The notes under the pieces were generated by a model that was not told where the DNA came from, made no database searches, and saw nothing but the letters and a program-made list of their open reading frames with translations. 64,000 bases of DNA. It comes from Enoplosus armatus (taxonomy: Eukaryota; Chordata; Actinopteri; Centrarchiformes; Enoplosidae). The DNA lies in NCBI RefSeq assembly GCF_043641665.1, contig NC_092182.1:12586956-12650955 (forward strand). The letters run 5' to 3'. The position numbers were made by a program, and so were the translations under genes. This document shows, piece by piece, positions 9,454 to 35,300 of this stretch (position 1 is the stretch's first letter; the number at the start of each line of letters is the position of its first letter).

Positions 9454-12342
9454 ATGGCCACTGCGGCGGAGGACCCCCACCTGGGCTCGTGCCCAGATGA
9501 GGACGACGCGTCTCTGTCGGGGAGCGAGTCCGATTCAGACAGCATCCTCTCTGATGACTCGGTGCTTCCAGAGTACATGCCAGAGACAACAAACGGGCGT
9601 GCAGTATCAACACTGTATCAAGCATGCGCCCGTAATGAACCCGTCTCTCTGCGGAAAGTTCTGGAGAGAGGGGTCACAAAAGAGGAGGTCATGGAGCTGG
9701 ATATCAATAGCTGGGTAAGAGTCTCATTCATAATGCTAATAATTCAGAAATTCAGTCTGCTAAAATGTCTAGAAACACTCCACCTGTCATTGATCCTTAC
9801 CGTTGACTGCTACCAACAGAATGGCTTGATGGTGGCTTGCTGCAAAGGTTTCATGGACATTGTATATGGGCTCCACAACTGTCCCTTTATAGACATAAAT
9901 CACCAGGACAATGAAGGCAACACTGCTCTGATGATTGCATCCCAAGCAGGTAAGCTGTACCTACACACCAAACTGACAAATTGACAAAACAAAACAAAAT
10001 AAAGGTCAAGTTCAAGTACAGCACAAACAACTGAGCTGCCTCAATTATGGTGTAATTAGTCAGTACCAAATATCACACATAGCATTATGTGACTTCTGTA
10101 GACTGAAAACTGTCAAACTTGTCAGCTGAGATTAGCTCCAGCCCCCCATGACCCTGCAAAGGATAAGCGGTTACAGAAAAACGGATGGATGGATGGATGG
10201 ATGGAGCAGATTTTCAGCATTTTCTGACACACAGCTGACCTGATCTTTGAATTCTGTGTTTTTATCTCCAGGTCACATCAACACAGTCATGTACCTCCTA
10301 AACTACTATCCAGGTATAGACACTGAAATAAAGGACTGTCGAGGCTTCACAGCCCTCATCAAGGCTGCCATGACAGGCCGCAATGACGTTGTGGCTGCCC
10401 TTGTTATGGCCGGTACGTAAGAGCAGAGGCACAGCTGTGACCTTTACGGCACAAAATTCACTGATTCATTTATTGTCATTAAAGTCTTGGAAAATAATTT
10501 TAGTTTACATTTACATATAAGATAATGCTCAGGTCCCTGATAGTACCGTTTTCTCGCAGGACTGCAGGCATTCAAAGGCCCGACTTTTACAAACTATTCT
10601 TTGCAGCTTCTTCATCCACAACTGAAACAACCTTTGACTTTTGACAATGTTGCAGTCATAGATGAGCTGCTGTGATATGATATTATTGGGTCTTTATTTA
10701 AAACCCGACATTAGCTGATTAACTCTTACAGCCCTAAATGAACAGTTACAGCACTGGTGGTGAGAATAGCTGAGCCCACGGTTTATCTGTCCATATTTGA
10801 AGGCAGCTAACTCTGACGCCAGTCCGGTTTAAGGGATCCTTCTGAGGACATTATCACATCTTAATACACCCTCCAGTAATCTCTGGTTTACTAGTCCTGT
10901 AGGCTGGTTGTAGATTAGCCACTTGCAGAGCTATTTGTAGACTGCACACGTTTCTTAAAATCTCTTGCTAGTCATAATTTACAGTTTAACATTGCAGCAG
11001 GGCTGCTGCCATTTGGACTATAGGCTGATTTGTTGGTTGAACTTCTGATTAGATGTCACTGGTCGTTGTATTTGAATATAGACACTTTATCGTTCATTGG
11101 AAATTGCAATATCAGTAAATTTAAGTTGGTAAGACATATATAAAGTTGGTAACGTTATAGTTTTGGTTGTAGAGCCCTAATTTCTGCCATCTCACCAAAC
11201 CTGAACAAACCTGTGTCAATAGGCTTTTCACAGACGACATTTTGACATGTTACAGTGGGATAATGGCATTCAAATGTGGTGTGCATGCTGGCTCACTGGT
11301 TTGGCATACTGGGACATTTACCTGTAAACTGGAATAGAGACATCTCAAATGTGATCCACGACACCTGTGTTTTTTCTGCTCTGACAAATCAAAATGTCCG
11401 TCATGAAAAAGGCCTTTCTGCTCTCTGCTGATCTGAAAAACTTTTTAAATTAACGCTTACTCTCCTAATTCCTTTGCTCTACCATCTATATTCACAGGGG
11501 CTGACATACATGCAGTAGACTCCACAAAAGGCAAATGCGCTCGGGACTGGGCACTGAAAACAGGTCGCTTTGAGACTCTGCATCGTCTCCGCCGCCTTAA
11601 AATGCGGCCAAAAGCTGAGCAGTTCTGTGAGAGTTATGTCCCTGAATGGCCTGAGCTCAGGGAGAGAGTAGCCAAGGCCACAGCTGAGAAGAGTGCCACG
11701 GAAAAAATTACCCAGCGGATCAAAAACACATTCGGATTCAGACTTCCTCATGACCCCCAGGACAATGGGTGCTTGGACCACATGGTGCGCATAACCACCA
11801 GTGTCCACAGTCCCCTAATTTCAACTGGATGCCATCCACTCTGCCCTACGAGCCCCCCTGAGGTGGGGAAGAGGCGCCTGGCGGTGCCAGAGCTGGTGAA
11901 GAAACACCCAGAGGAATTAGAAGAGAGGTCAGTGTGCCACAGCAGTGGCTCAGTATCACACATCATTCCATCAATCCACTCTGCAGAGTCCATCGCTACA
12001 ACGTGCTGTGTTGAAACTGAGCGGCGAGGCAGCATCCTCTCATTGGCTTCTGCCAAAGTTGCTACTACATTTATTTCCCGCAGTATGGCGAGAAGAAACA
12101 GCGTATTCCCCTCAGGCTGCATCCCCAAGATCAATGTCAGCAAGCCTTTAGAGGCAACGCCAAAGAAAGAAAAGAAGAAGAAGAAAAAGAAAGAGAACGG
12201 CTTTCTGGAGCCACCCAAGTGGAAGTACAAGGAGATCAAGGATGAGAAAAAGAAGGAGAAGAAGAAAGCTGAGAAAGAAAAGGCAGAGAAAGAGAAAAAG
12301 GAGAAAAGAAAAGAAAAAGACAGCAAGACAGCCAAAAACTAA
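9454..12342 (+). CDS. ankrd33: Ankyrin repeat domain protein 33 (photoreceptor ankyrin repeat protein, Panky)
   Basis: Four coding exons: 9454-9714, 9820-9949, 10272-10412 and 11498-12342. All introns are GT-AG and the phases join, giving 458 aa, close to the human length. The N-terminus is acidic and Ser/Asp-rich (about residues 10-35). Ankyrin repeats run from about residue 50 to 190, with typical signatures DNEGNTALMIASQAGH, DCRGFTALIKAAMTGR and a final GADIHAVD unit. The long last exon carries a Ser-rich region and a lysine-rich tail from about residue 395 with strings of KKEKKKKK type. Known: mammalian ANKRD33 is a photoreceptor-enriched cofactor that dampens CRX-driven transcription. 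The start has GAAGATGG context and no competing in-frame ATG. The next gene being acvr1b fits the human ANKRD33-ACVRL1-ACVR1B order. Identification is by repeat content plus position; ANKRD33B is the main alternative. Confidence 0.85.
10117..10207. repeat. Interspersed repeat tail with (GGAT)n
   Basis: In ankrd33 intron 2, a block with gattagctccagcccccca, gaccctgcaaaggataagcg and gttacagaaaa ends in about five copies of GGAT. I recognise this as a common fish retroelement 3' tail. Only the tail is present. Confidence 0.6.
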
Positions 12343-13150
12343 GAGTTTCAAAATAGAGTTGTACGAATCGTCCGTTTTGAGAACAAGATGCTTTTTAAGA
12401 AAGTGTTCAATTCAGGAGACTTTCAAACCAAATATCTTGGATGTTCAAATATTGAACCTATTACCTAAAGGGAAAATAGGTAAGAGAGTAAATATTGTTT
12501 TCTTCCTAAGACTGAAGGACAGAGGACCTCAAACGAGCTCTGCAAAGACTCTTTGGGAGGAGTTTGAAGCTTCTAAAGTATAAAAGTTGTTACAAATATT
12601 ACATATATTTTGAGTTAGGATAGAAACAAAGTTTATTTTTCCATGAATATATTCAAAATTTGTAGAATCAAATAAGCCTAAAAGGAAATTTTTAATGATT
12701 AGGATACAATTCATGAAACCCATGTTTACAGATTCAGGGATACAGACGCATTTATGGTATCTACCTCATCATTCACATAAAACACAGACAGGCAGGCACA
12801 TACTGTACTGTATGTATACCTGTATACCCGTCTCCTATGCAAGATGTAAATATAGACACACATAGCTATGTCATAGCTCATTTGTTTTGTTATGTAATAT
12901 TGTTTTATGTGTTGAATTTATTGTAAGATATTTTGGGAAATAACTTGCCAAAAGTTGTAAATACTGTACAGTATGTAGCAAACATGTATCACAATGGAGG
13001 ATCTGTTTAATCCTCTAGCTCAGTTTTATTGCTATTATCTGATACTGCCAATAACATATTCATATGATATCTCCTGTTTTTATTAACTCTATGAGTGCAT
13101 GGGTTCAATTTGCTTGAAATTACAAATAAATATAGGACAGTGAAAGTTTC
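12343..13150 (+). other. ankrd33 3' UTR with polyadenylation signal
   Basis: After the TAA stop the sequence is AT-rich and non-coding. An AATAAA at 13125-13130 is the best polyadenylation signal, followed by T/G-rich sequence. The open frame at 12242-12583 is a shadow of the lysine-rich tail. Confidence 0.6.
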
Positions 13151-13605
13151 AAATCACTCAGTTCTTTCATTAAAGCCGCACAAGTCAATATTTTCATATT
13201 AACAACGGATCACATAACTGTGTATGTGAAAGGTGTTGCTGAGTCTCCATCAGCTCTAAGGAGTTTTTAAGTCTATTTTTTAGAGCAGCTTATACAGCTG
13301 ACAGCATGCATGTGAAGCAGGAGGAGTTGAGAGAGAAATATACTGGCAAAACATATATGCAGAAGCAGCCTTTCCTCCATGCCTCTGATAAATTTGGGGA
13401 TGATCTTGCAGCAATGAGAGCCCAATGACCAGGAAATGTAGCAAGGACCTGGTGCTGACAAAAAGCCATTTGTGAGTGACCTTTGTGACATGATATATGC
13501 GTGTATTGGTCTGCATTTTGTAGCATATATCTCAAAGCACTGTCTTTCATATCCATTATTACAGCATATCACATGATGCGGACCCTTAATCTAATGGATG
13601 CCTAA

Positions 13606-13638
13606 AATATAGATAGATAGATAGACAGATAGATAGAT
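13606..13638. repeat. (GATA)n microsatellite
   Basis: A run of about eight GATA units with one GACA variant, about 150 bases upstream of the acvr1b start. Confidence 0.85.
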
Positions 13639-13793
13639 GTCCTCTGTGTCTGTGCTGCTGCCTGCTGGTGGAGCATGTTAGTAAACTGTACCCTGTGCAC
13701 TGACAGCCTGGTTAGCTGTCATCATCACGCCTCGCCACATCTAACGTTAGCTAACTACATGTGTTAATGCGATGAACCGGGAATTTATTGATC

Positions 13794-20986
<7,193 letters not shown>

Positions 20987-23560
20987 GCGGAGTCTGCAGT
21001 GCACTGAGCAGGACCCGACTCCAGTCTGTAGGACACTGAGGAGACGGGGCCGTGCCTTCTACAAAGAACGCACAAAGTAAGAGAATACGATGGAGAGTCG
21101 CACTTTGTAAAATATTACTTCATAGACACTCCTGCCAGTTTTGAAGCCACTTGATTTCTGACAAACCCTACCTCGCTTACCCAGCCAAACTACCAAGTAC
21201 TCCTTTCCTGTCTTGTCCTCAGCTACTGCTGCCCTACCTGAACCTTTTTGTTCCTCTCTACACTCCGCACTAACAAGGATCCTTGGATTTCCTGTGTACT
21301 TGTATGCAATGAATAACAGGATATGTAATTAACCAGTTAACATTTTGAAAATCAGTTGCTGATACTTCCACAAAGTCTCTTTCATCACAGTTGCTTAGTA
21401 GTGAACAAACATCATTTGCTCTTTTTGTCTTTAAAAGGGGGCATGCTAGGAGGGTTTGGAGGGTTTTTAACTTATTTTTTACTTATTCTGTTGTTTAGAT
21501 GACCATGTCTTGTTATTAATATATGGGTGTTTGTGAGGTTATTGGGCAGGTTTCTCTATGCCACCTACAGGCACACCACAAACTGCGTAGAAATCCCTCT
21601 GAGAATAATCCATCTGTTCCTGCTACGACTGTGTGGTTTAGTTGTCTGCTGATCACCATGTAAGCATGTACAAAGCAGTTTAGACAGCTTGTGTAAATGC
21701 AGCCCATCTACTTTCAACAAGGTGTTGTGAGACTTCCAAGTCACTGGAGCATTAGGGCAACTTGCTAAACATGATCTAGCCTTTGGACCACTTGCCTGGA
21801 GCCACTCCCATAAGCTGTTGTAAACCTCAGGTTTTCCTTATGCTTACCAATCAACACATTTCTTTTTCTTTTTTCTGTGTGGAACCATCTTAAGCAAAAT
21901 ACACGTTTAGGAATTATTAAACAAATTGCATTCAGTAGGGTGGATGGTTAAATGTAGAGTGTTGTAGAGCAACAGTTGCCAGTGACTTAAGACTGTATGT
22001 TTTGTCCTTGATCTTAGCTGACACACTCGCTGGCTTCAGATTGAGACTCTTCTTACAAAACACAATATTTAAATGGTAGTATTCTAATGTGAATGCAGCC
22101 GCTGTCTCTTGATCAACCCACAGACCATAACCTGCCATGAGAGTGAATGCTGCTCCAGTCCCTCAGATAAGCTGGTATACACAACATTAAGATAAACCTT
22201 TGCAGCCGCCAGTACTATTTACACTGTACCTTCAATGCGGGGCAAAAATGTTTTATTTTTAATCCCTTTTAAAAACACTAACTCCAGGAATCTGAATGTT
22301 CATGTTTTTTTATATTTTCAAAGCATGTCCAATCTTCTTTTCCCCTCAGGGTGCATTCCCCCTGGCTGAGTATAACTACAGCACATGAACTAGCTTTTTA
22401 AGGTGATACTTGTGTATATATGACAGTCAATTTATTTTTTGTTTTTGATTTTATGTTGACACTTAGGTCATGTTTTAGGTGTTTTAGGTTTCTTTTTATA
22501 CAGGCTTTTTGGTTGATGGGAAGAACATCATTTGTAAACAGATTTATGTACCAATCTCCTTTCTGACCTCTGAAGTAACATTACTATATGTGTCAGACAT
22601 ACTACTTATGCTGACTTTCTCCTACAGCCCTCTATTACTGCAGAGCAGTATTATAGGTTTTTCATCAAGGTTTCCCCTCATGGCTCCTTTAGTTCACCAT
22701 GCAATACCTCCTCAATGTGCAAATTGTATGTGGATTGTTTCCTTCAAGCTAACATTGTCAGAAATCACTGTATACATTTTGTTTTCTGGAAATAGGTGCA
22801 CTTTTCTCTTTAGCTGTATGCAAATTCAGCAGGTACTGTTTGTTTATAGTCTTTCCCATGTTATTTATATATGTATGCTGTGAGTTCCTATGAAAGCCTG
22901 AAAGGCCATGTGTGCACTACTACTGACCTCACAGCATTAAAACCAAATTGTTCTCAGAATCATCTCTGGTCAAGGCCTCTAGTGTTTATCTAAGATCACA
23001 CCACTGAAAATGAGAATATTATTACAAATCAGGCCAACCAGTTGCCGTACACTCCATCTGACTGGAAACTGTAAAAATAATCTGATTTTTCTTTGGGAGA
23101 AGAAATGTTGAAACTAAATACTACTGAAATGTCTCAATGCTGAAATGTCTCGCAAATGTGTTTGGCCAATACTTTTTGTTTTAAAATCACGCTCACTGCA
23201 CTGTATTGTTTCAGTGTTACAGGATGTTTGTAAGAACGAATAGACTACACTTGATGCTGTGGTTTTTGGCTGGAAACACTGGCGAGCTCTACTGTTTGAG
23301 TGTCAACCATATTTATACACAATAGGGGTATGTTTTCTGCCTTACAAAGTATTGAAGGTTTTTAATGCCTTGCTTCAATTATCCCTATGGAAGAATAGGG
23401 GGGTGTAAGTCAAAGAAATTAGGTATTGTTGAACAGGTTGTGACAACTCCCAGGTCTCTCTCCAGTCATGGCAAAGAGACAATAGCATCCATGTAAAAAC
23501 CCCTTCAGGACTTCAATCATGTAACTTCTAATATAGTAATAAATGCAATTGTTTTCCTAT
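20987..23560 (+). other. acvr1b 3' UTR
   Basis: About 2.5 kb without a supported ORF follows the acvr1b stop. An AATAAA at 23538-23543 is the likely polyadenylation signal. The open frame at 22509-22883 is not gene-like. Confidence 0.55.
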
Positions 23561-23689
23561 GTGGTGTCTCTTTCTTTTACTTTAATTTTTCCAACCCCAA
23601 CCTTGTATTTTAAGTGTTAAAGCAGCTATAAAAATATTTTATATTAACATTGACTACTTATTGGTGAAACGGAACACTTGTAGTGATGA

Positions 23690-24110
23690 ACTGCAGTAGT
23701 TTTAGCCTCTTTCAGCTCATCATTTTTGTTTTCCAGGCCCTCTACTGTTTTGGTTCAGTCTCACCGCTCTTATAGCGTTGTTTCTAGCTGTCACCAGCAG
23801 CTGTTTAAGGAGAAAGGGCTCTAAAACCTCACTTTGCGCTGCCTATCCAGCAACAGCAGTTAGTGAACCTAGTGGAGCATTTAGCAGCTAAAAATCCAGA
23901 TATTTCCCTCAGACCAAAACTAGAGCTAAAAGGAGAGTGAATATTGGACACAATTAAAACTCCAAAAGAATCCTAATGTTGCTCCGTGTCTGCTGGATGT
24001 GTAAATGCACAACTGTCATAGGTCAGTGTTGTTTACAACTCGTCTCCGCTGCCATCAAGTGGCCAAAAAAATCAGTTAATGCAGTTTAATGAGTAGTTAA
24101 AGTTAATGTT
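23690..24110. repeat. Interspersed repeat between acvr1b and prkag1
   Basis: Phrases such as ttggttcagtctcaccgctc, gctgtcaccagcagctgttt and cagcaacagcagttagtgaa match from memory a common percomorph repeat. It fills most of the gap between the two convergent 3' ends. The ends are approximate and no coding capacity is seen. Confidence 0.5.
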
Positions 24111-24221
24111 GCAGTGCAAATCTCTTTCTCATCAAAGTAGTTACATCTTGAGACAGAAGTTAGGTGATGTACAAGATGTATGTATTTAACAATAATGGCA
24201 TTTAAAACAAACTCAAAGAAC

Positions 24222-25996
24222 CTTTATTGCTCATCCTTTAAATTATATATAATATCAATGCAGATTAGTACAAAAACTGTGCATTTACATACAGTTATAC
24301 ACCTTCAATTTCATATATACCAAAACAGGAAGTGTGACATGTTCCTGGACCACCTTCAGAAAATGGAAAGTAAATGCTGGTATTTAGTGATTTTGATAAA
24401 GTCCCCTAAACACAACTAACAGAAAACAGTTGTAATGAACATATAAGACTTGATGTTTTGACGTATCATCACGGACTGTAACTGACATCAACATAACACC
24501 CCAAAAGGATATAAATCAGACAATGAACAAACTCACAGAAATGGTTAATTTGACCATTAATTTTCAAGTGAACTTTTCAGAATCAGAATCAGAATTTGTT
24601 GTTACTTTTTGGGGGGCTTCTGCAGCATTGAAGCAATAACTAAATCCCTTTTAACGCTAATAATGCCAAAATGTGGGTAACAAAACAGGCAGGAGGTAAA
24701 GTAAAATGTACAATCCATTAAACAGTTTGTTATACAGGACAAAATGGCAAAACATAACACCCATAAAAATCCAGAGCTTGCATACAAACGGAATACAGCA
24801 CAATTAACGGTCATCTAACAGTAAATTCAACCATGAGGTTGTTTTGGAAGCCTAATGTGCTCGTCCAGGTTTGCTACTCTGCTGTCTGGCTACACAACAG
24901 ATTAAAACCTGAGCCCTTGAATTCTTCACACACATCAATTTTTTTCAGTTAATTGAAACTAAATTAAATTGTATATAAAGATATTTTTGGACGATCCGGT
25001 CCTGAAGCTGACATCTGCAAAAGTCCTGGCATTTTGAAATTTGTGTCAGACCACGACCAGACTTTTTCATTTTACATCTTTGAAATCATTTTCAAAAGTA
25101 ACTTCCCAAGTCTCGTGTTTGAATGATAAATTAAGCTAAATACTCTTTACAATCTTCACACAAAAGCTAGCTTGTAGCTAGTGTTTGTATGTATATACTG
25201 TATGTACAGTATGTATGACACATACATACAGTACAAGTACTTCAGTAACCATATAACCATCAATATGTATTGCAAGTGTTGGAAGTGTAGTTGTTCAAGG
25301 TAAAATAAAAAAATAAGATTTACAAATCAACCCCCACCTGCATTTAAATAATCAAATGACCTAAATGGTGAATAATAAGATAATTTAAGCCTGACAACAT
25401 CAGACTACTTTTATGTACAAAGAACAGGGCTCAGTCAAATGTCGTAACATGCCAGAACAACACACACCGACTGCTGATCTGACAAAGTCACACAGTGTTT
25501 TTACATAGGCTTTTGTGCATCTAGAATCCAGCCTTATTATAGAAATGAAATGCTGCCAACAAAAGGCAATACAGGTAAATCAGCTTTCCTTTAGCTGGTA
25601 ACTGATTACTTAATTTATATTATCGGGAATACATTTGTAATCAATGTCATAATTAATGATCCTCTTCTACGCAGATCAACAGTCACAGAGCTGGGAATGA
25701 TGCCTGGTCATCCTGAGAGGATGCAGCTCCTCTTCAGAGGTTTCTTGTGCTTTTACATGTCTTGGCTCTCTCTCGTGGCTTGGAATTTGGCTGGATTTAC
25801 AGGAGCGTCTGTGTGTCCTGTGTTATTACAATTTTTATATTGCTAAAACCTAATATCTTCATGTGTGAATATAGGAAACCTGGTTACAAGAGATGAATGA
25901 TACTTTAGTATACTGTCATAATTCATGTGTCTGTTCTCTTTTCTCCCTTTTCTACAACATCCTCTTAACTGTGTAGCCTTTCCTTCTTTGAGTCCT
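24222..25996 (-). other. prkag1 3' UTR
   Basis: Minus-strand sequence downstream of the prkag1 stop. TTTATT at 24222-24227 reads AATAAA on the minus strand and is the likely polyadenylation signal. A short TTCTGA-repeat motif (24580-24597, minus orientation) looks like a retroelement tail remnant. Confidence 0.5.
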
Positions 25997-30296
<4,300 letters not shown>

Positions 30297-30704
30297 ATTC
30301 CATTCGCCGTATCGCCTCCCTGTAGCGGTTCGTTTACAACTGGCAGGATCCTCCAAACCCACACAGTTCTTCCGCTATAACTTGCAATGAGCAACTTGAA
30401 TGGCTGTAAAATGGTTACCGTAGTACATGTTGTGTTACCGCACCACAATCTCAGCTCTGAAGCAGACCATAAATGAACCCCCCTTATGATGATGCTGTGT
30501 ATGCCTAAATGTCTCTATACAGTAATTTAACGTGCAAGCGAAGTTACAGTACAGCCCAATCACAAATGACCAGTTATTGTAGGGGATCAACCTATGCACC
30601 GCCTCTGTAAGCTGTGCGGTAATATACTGTACAGACAACTCTGCTTTTTGCTACTTTAGCCATCCAAATAATGCAGTACAATGACACATCAAATGAGTAA
30701 CAGA

Positions 30705-32372
30705 TTTATTTATATACAAAACTGTTTACAGCAAGATTTCTGAATCAACATTGACCCACAAGGGGGTATTGGTGTCCAGATGCACCACCTGCACCATGGT
30801 ATCAAGTCAACAGAAGGAAGAAAAAAAAAAAACCTTTAAGAGCACCTTGAGTCATGAAGGGAAGCAGATGAGGGAGTTTGAACAACTGTAAGGCACAAGA
30901 CACAGCATCACCAGCTTCTCTTCAACCATCATCAATTACCCATCAATCAACTACTTACTCAGCAAAGCACTTGATAAAAAGTTACAATTACCCACTACAG
31001 GTACCACATGAGGATTATGGGGGGGGGGGATCCACATTTTGTCATGTCAGGTAAGGCTACAGGATCTAAGAAAAACAAGTCATTAAGGATCTCAAGCATC
31101 TGACGGTGATCATGCAAGTACACAATATGAATTAAATGGACTGCATGCCATCCGGGCTTGGTTTCATCAAGCCATCAACCATCACCATCACATGAACCAT
31201 CAAATCAAAACCACGAGCTCAAAAATGGCTAAACTAACCCTGTGGCCTTCAGCCAATTAAATAGTCTTACGCAGTGTTAAAATGCAATTAAAAAATTGCA
31301 ACTCAACAATGTTCATAATTATAACGCACTTATAACCATATACTCTACTTAAGATATTGAAGAGCAAACTTGCACCACTCAAGATATAACCAATAGTATT
31401 AAACCAATTTCTAAGATTCTATTTATATTGTATAAAAAGGCCATAACTGGTAAATACCAAAGATCTATTCATATCTATACTAAATTTCTCTGAGGGTTGT
31501 CCATAAGATAACACCTTTATTACAGTCATTATGGAAAAATTAAACTGTAGAAACAATGGAAGAGGACTAATCTGCTTAGCAGAAGAGCTTAAAATATGAG
31601 TTGTTAGATACAAATAGATTCCTCCATCATGAAAACACAGTTCAAGAGTTCATTGGTGAAAGGTACCTGAAGAGGAGTTGATAAAACAAATACAGAGAAG
31701 AACTGTGAAACCGCAGTAAAACATTTCTTATGTGAAATCTCATTCCAGGGTGTTCAAGGAAATCCACCATTTATGAGAAATACTGACATTTTAACACCAC
31801 ATTTAAAGCAATGTGTAGTGTGACTCTCCATCACCGTCAAAAAAAAAAAGCTGAAATAATACGTCCTTAAAAAGGTTATTAACAAGCCCTCACTGTACAT
31901 TAACTCAACTACTCCAAGAGTTATGAGACAATAGCCAATGATGTCTCAAACATCAGATTAAGTAGTTATTACCATAATACGCTCATGAAAAAATTTGATG
32001 CAATTCATTGGGACCAATATGTTTGGCAATATAATTTTGTTTTCTGAGCATTTGATTGAGCTCAAAAGTCAAGATTTTGCCCAGTCATAGATTACATTTC
32101 AATATTTAAAGAAAGTGTTCACTGACAGTGTTTCTTTGTCTGGAACAAAGATTAATCTTGCTCTCAGAAACGTCTCCCTGTGGTTACAATTAGTGGGATA
32201 GTTTATCAACTGTCTGAGCAGTTGCCTTGCTATGTAAATCAATCTGGTATCACAATTGAGCAGAAAAGTTCCACTGCAGTGTCTTGGTGTCGGTGAGGTC
32301 ACGATTGGCGAGCTGGTGAAGTTGTGCCTCCTGTCTTCAGCAAATGAGCTTACTGATGTCCTGGATACACTT
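30705..32372 (-). other. 3' UTR of the RHEB-like gene
   Basis: Minus-strand non-coding sequence after the TAG stop. TTTATT at 30705-30710 reads AATAAA on the minus strand. An 11-base G run lies at 31019-31029. Only about 400 bases separate this end from the prkag1 start. Confidence 0.55.
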
Positions 32373-35300
32373 CTACATCACAGCGCACTTCTTCTCCTCC
32401 GGGGGTGCGTTTCCATCCGCTTTCTCCATCTCCAAAATGATCCGCTTGAAAACCTCCACAGCAGTCTGCATCACAAGAATATGGTCATGAGAGCGTGAAT
32501 AAGAAATAATATGTGGACTGCACCAATGAGTTGGTATTCATAGAGATATCTATCATTACCTCATTCTCCTTGGCCGAGGACTCCATGAATGCAGCACCCC
32601 AGGAATCAGCAAGTTTTTTTCCCTCCTCTGGCTTAATAACCCTGGGACAAATGAAATGGAAACTTTACTTAATGAAAAACTAAAACTCCATTTGTATTGC
32701 ACACAAACACTGACTTAGAGCACTCTCTCTCAGGATTGTTTGAGTGAGTGGTGACTGAAGGGGGGGGGGGGGGGGGGGGGTGCGTCTTTCCGACTGAAGA
32801 GGTTTATCTTACAGGTCACAAATACATACTTTCATTTTAAAAAAAGGCAACAGCTGGGACAGTTTTTTTTAGCAAATGTTCCTCAAACAGGAGTAAATAT
32901 TGCATTTGTGGGACTATTTTGAGCTGCATATTCGGTACTCTAGTGAGTATGAACGGCAGCATATTAAAATAAATACACTGCTGTGTTCAGGTCCAAAATA
33001 ATGAACATGTCATCTAGTGTAACAGTGTGATTCGGTGATGTATATAATAGTTTTTGGACAACAATGGAGATCTACATCCCAGAGGAACAAGCTATATCAG
33101 GTTTTGGCTACACAGGCAATATTGTTAATAGGATCAATTCATTGCATTTGTAGTTTATATTCTAAAGACTTTCAATCATCTTGATTACCTTTCCATGTGG
33201 AGATCTTTTTTGTTCCCTACAAGAACTGTTGGGACCCTAAAAACAAGAGATACTGGTTGAAAGAAGAAAATCACTTGGAAAAACAAAAAAGGCCATTTTG
33301 GAAACATTACATTTCAAAGATCCGACTAAACTTACTGAATCTTCCCAACCATGTCTAGCAGCTTGTCGTGTAGAACCTGCACAACTTCAAAACTAAACAG
33401 AGACAGACATCAAAGTACTTTTAGTAATCCTCATCTGAGAGTAGTCAGTATGTACATCTAACCTGTATGTTAGTCATTTATTATTGTAAAACACTGCCAG
33501 TCCAAAGAACCCAATACTTTAGCATATTTAGTTAAAGCAATGGACAAACAGCCTTGACAATTACTAATTATGAATAAGGTATTTTGAATAGTAAAGTCTG
33601 TATATGTTAAAACACAATGCTAGCATCAATTGTAAACACATACAGTGTTGTCTACCTGACATGGTGCTTCAAGACTATTAACTGTGTGTGCCTCATTATT
33701 CATATAGATATGAAAACACAACCATCCACTCACCTTTTCATGGAAGTCACTGAATACACAAGGACATACCCATGGATGTCCATTGAGTGGGATTGGTGAA
33801 AAATTGAGTACTCATCCTACAGAGAGAGGTAGGTATTATAATCTCATTGGGTATGACACAACACGTTATTAAATTGAGTCAGACATACAAGACAATAGCT
33901 TCTAGAAAAACTGGCCCTTTCAGTTAAATACACGACTTGTCTGACATCCCGGTACATGTCATGATACAACAAAACCTAAGGTTAAATATTAGGATTTAAC
34001 AGATCAGAAGTGCTGATTTTAAACCAAGAGTTTGGTGCTTGTGTCAGATATGGTGGTAGGTAAACAACTTACTTGTCCAGCTGTATCAACCAGCTGAAGA
34101 TTGAAGTCTTGACCATTCACGCTGACCATTTTGTTAAAGGCTAGGGAGAGGGATGCACTAGTTTTACACAACATTTCTTTACATGAAGTCAAGTCTATTA
34201 TGACTTTCTTTGCTGCAATATCATACAAACAATATAATAATGACACATACTGTTTTCGATGGTGGGGTCATAGGAGTCAACAAACTGTCCTTCCACAAAC
34301 TGTATTGTAAGAGATGATTTTCCTGTGCAGGTCAAAAAACAAAAACACAACATGGTTGTTTTGCTAGCATTTTAATACAATGTTAAAACTATCTCTTTCT
34401 TTATAACAACCCCTTATATTACAATTCAAAACAACCCCTTATATCACAATTCAAAACTGTGTCGGTATAATGACTATATAAGTGCAATACATATATAGTC
34501 ATACACTTCAGTGCAATACATACATACATATATATATATGTATACACATACATATACATTGTTGTATATATTTTTTACTTCATTGTTCACTTAAATACTG
34601 TAAATGTGTATATTTTTTATTTTCTATTTCTTATTTTTATATTTTGTACATACTTTTAGTTCTAAATTATGCTACTTTTTACTCTTGAATAGGAGCACCG
34701 GTACTGTACAATTTCCCCCCCGGGGATCAATAAAGTATTTCTGATTCTGATTCTGATGACTTATTCAGGTCTTTAAGCCTTTATATGAACACCTACACAG
34801 GGGACAAAACATTTTAAACACATTACATTTGTGACCGGATCAGGAACTTCAGATATATTGCTATGGTAAATGTTTTTTGTTTTTTTTTAAATCATACTAA
34901 ATCACATACTATATTTTGATAGCTCTGACCAAAGATGGTACCTCTGTAGTATTTAGATCACAAACTTTGATAGCTGTGATTTTTGTGTACTGAAGTCTGC
35001 GACATGTCAGATTCTGTGCTGCTTGAGACAAACAGACACAGACAAACGGACTGGTGCTCTTCAGATAGACCCATATACTGCTGGTTTCTGCTACCGCAGC
35101 TGTTAAAAACCTCTGCATCTATGGGTTCATTTTTTTTCTTTTACAGCTATTAAAATGTGTGACCTTACCTATATGTTATAGTGGCACCATTTTTGGTAAT
35201 GGCTGCTATTAGATGATTAAGTATGACAAAAACGTTTGCAGCGGTTAAAGTTTTCTGTTATTAATAAAGCTGAAAGCCCTAACAGGGTCACAGAATCTGA

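Noticed and set aside
11748..12335. Long minus-strand open frame opposite ankrd33
   Set aside because: It is the antisense of the lysine-rich last exon; the Phe/Ser-rich translation is a codon shadow with no splice or promoter context.
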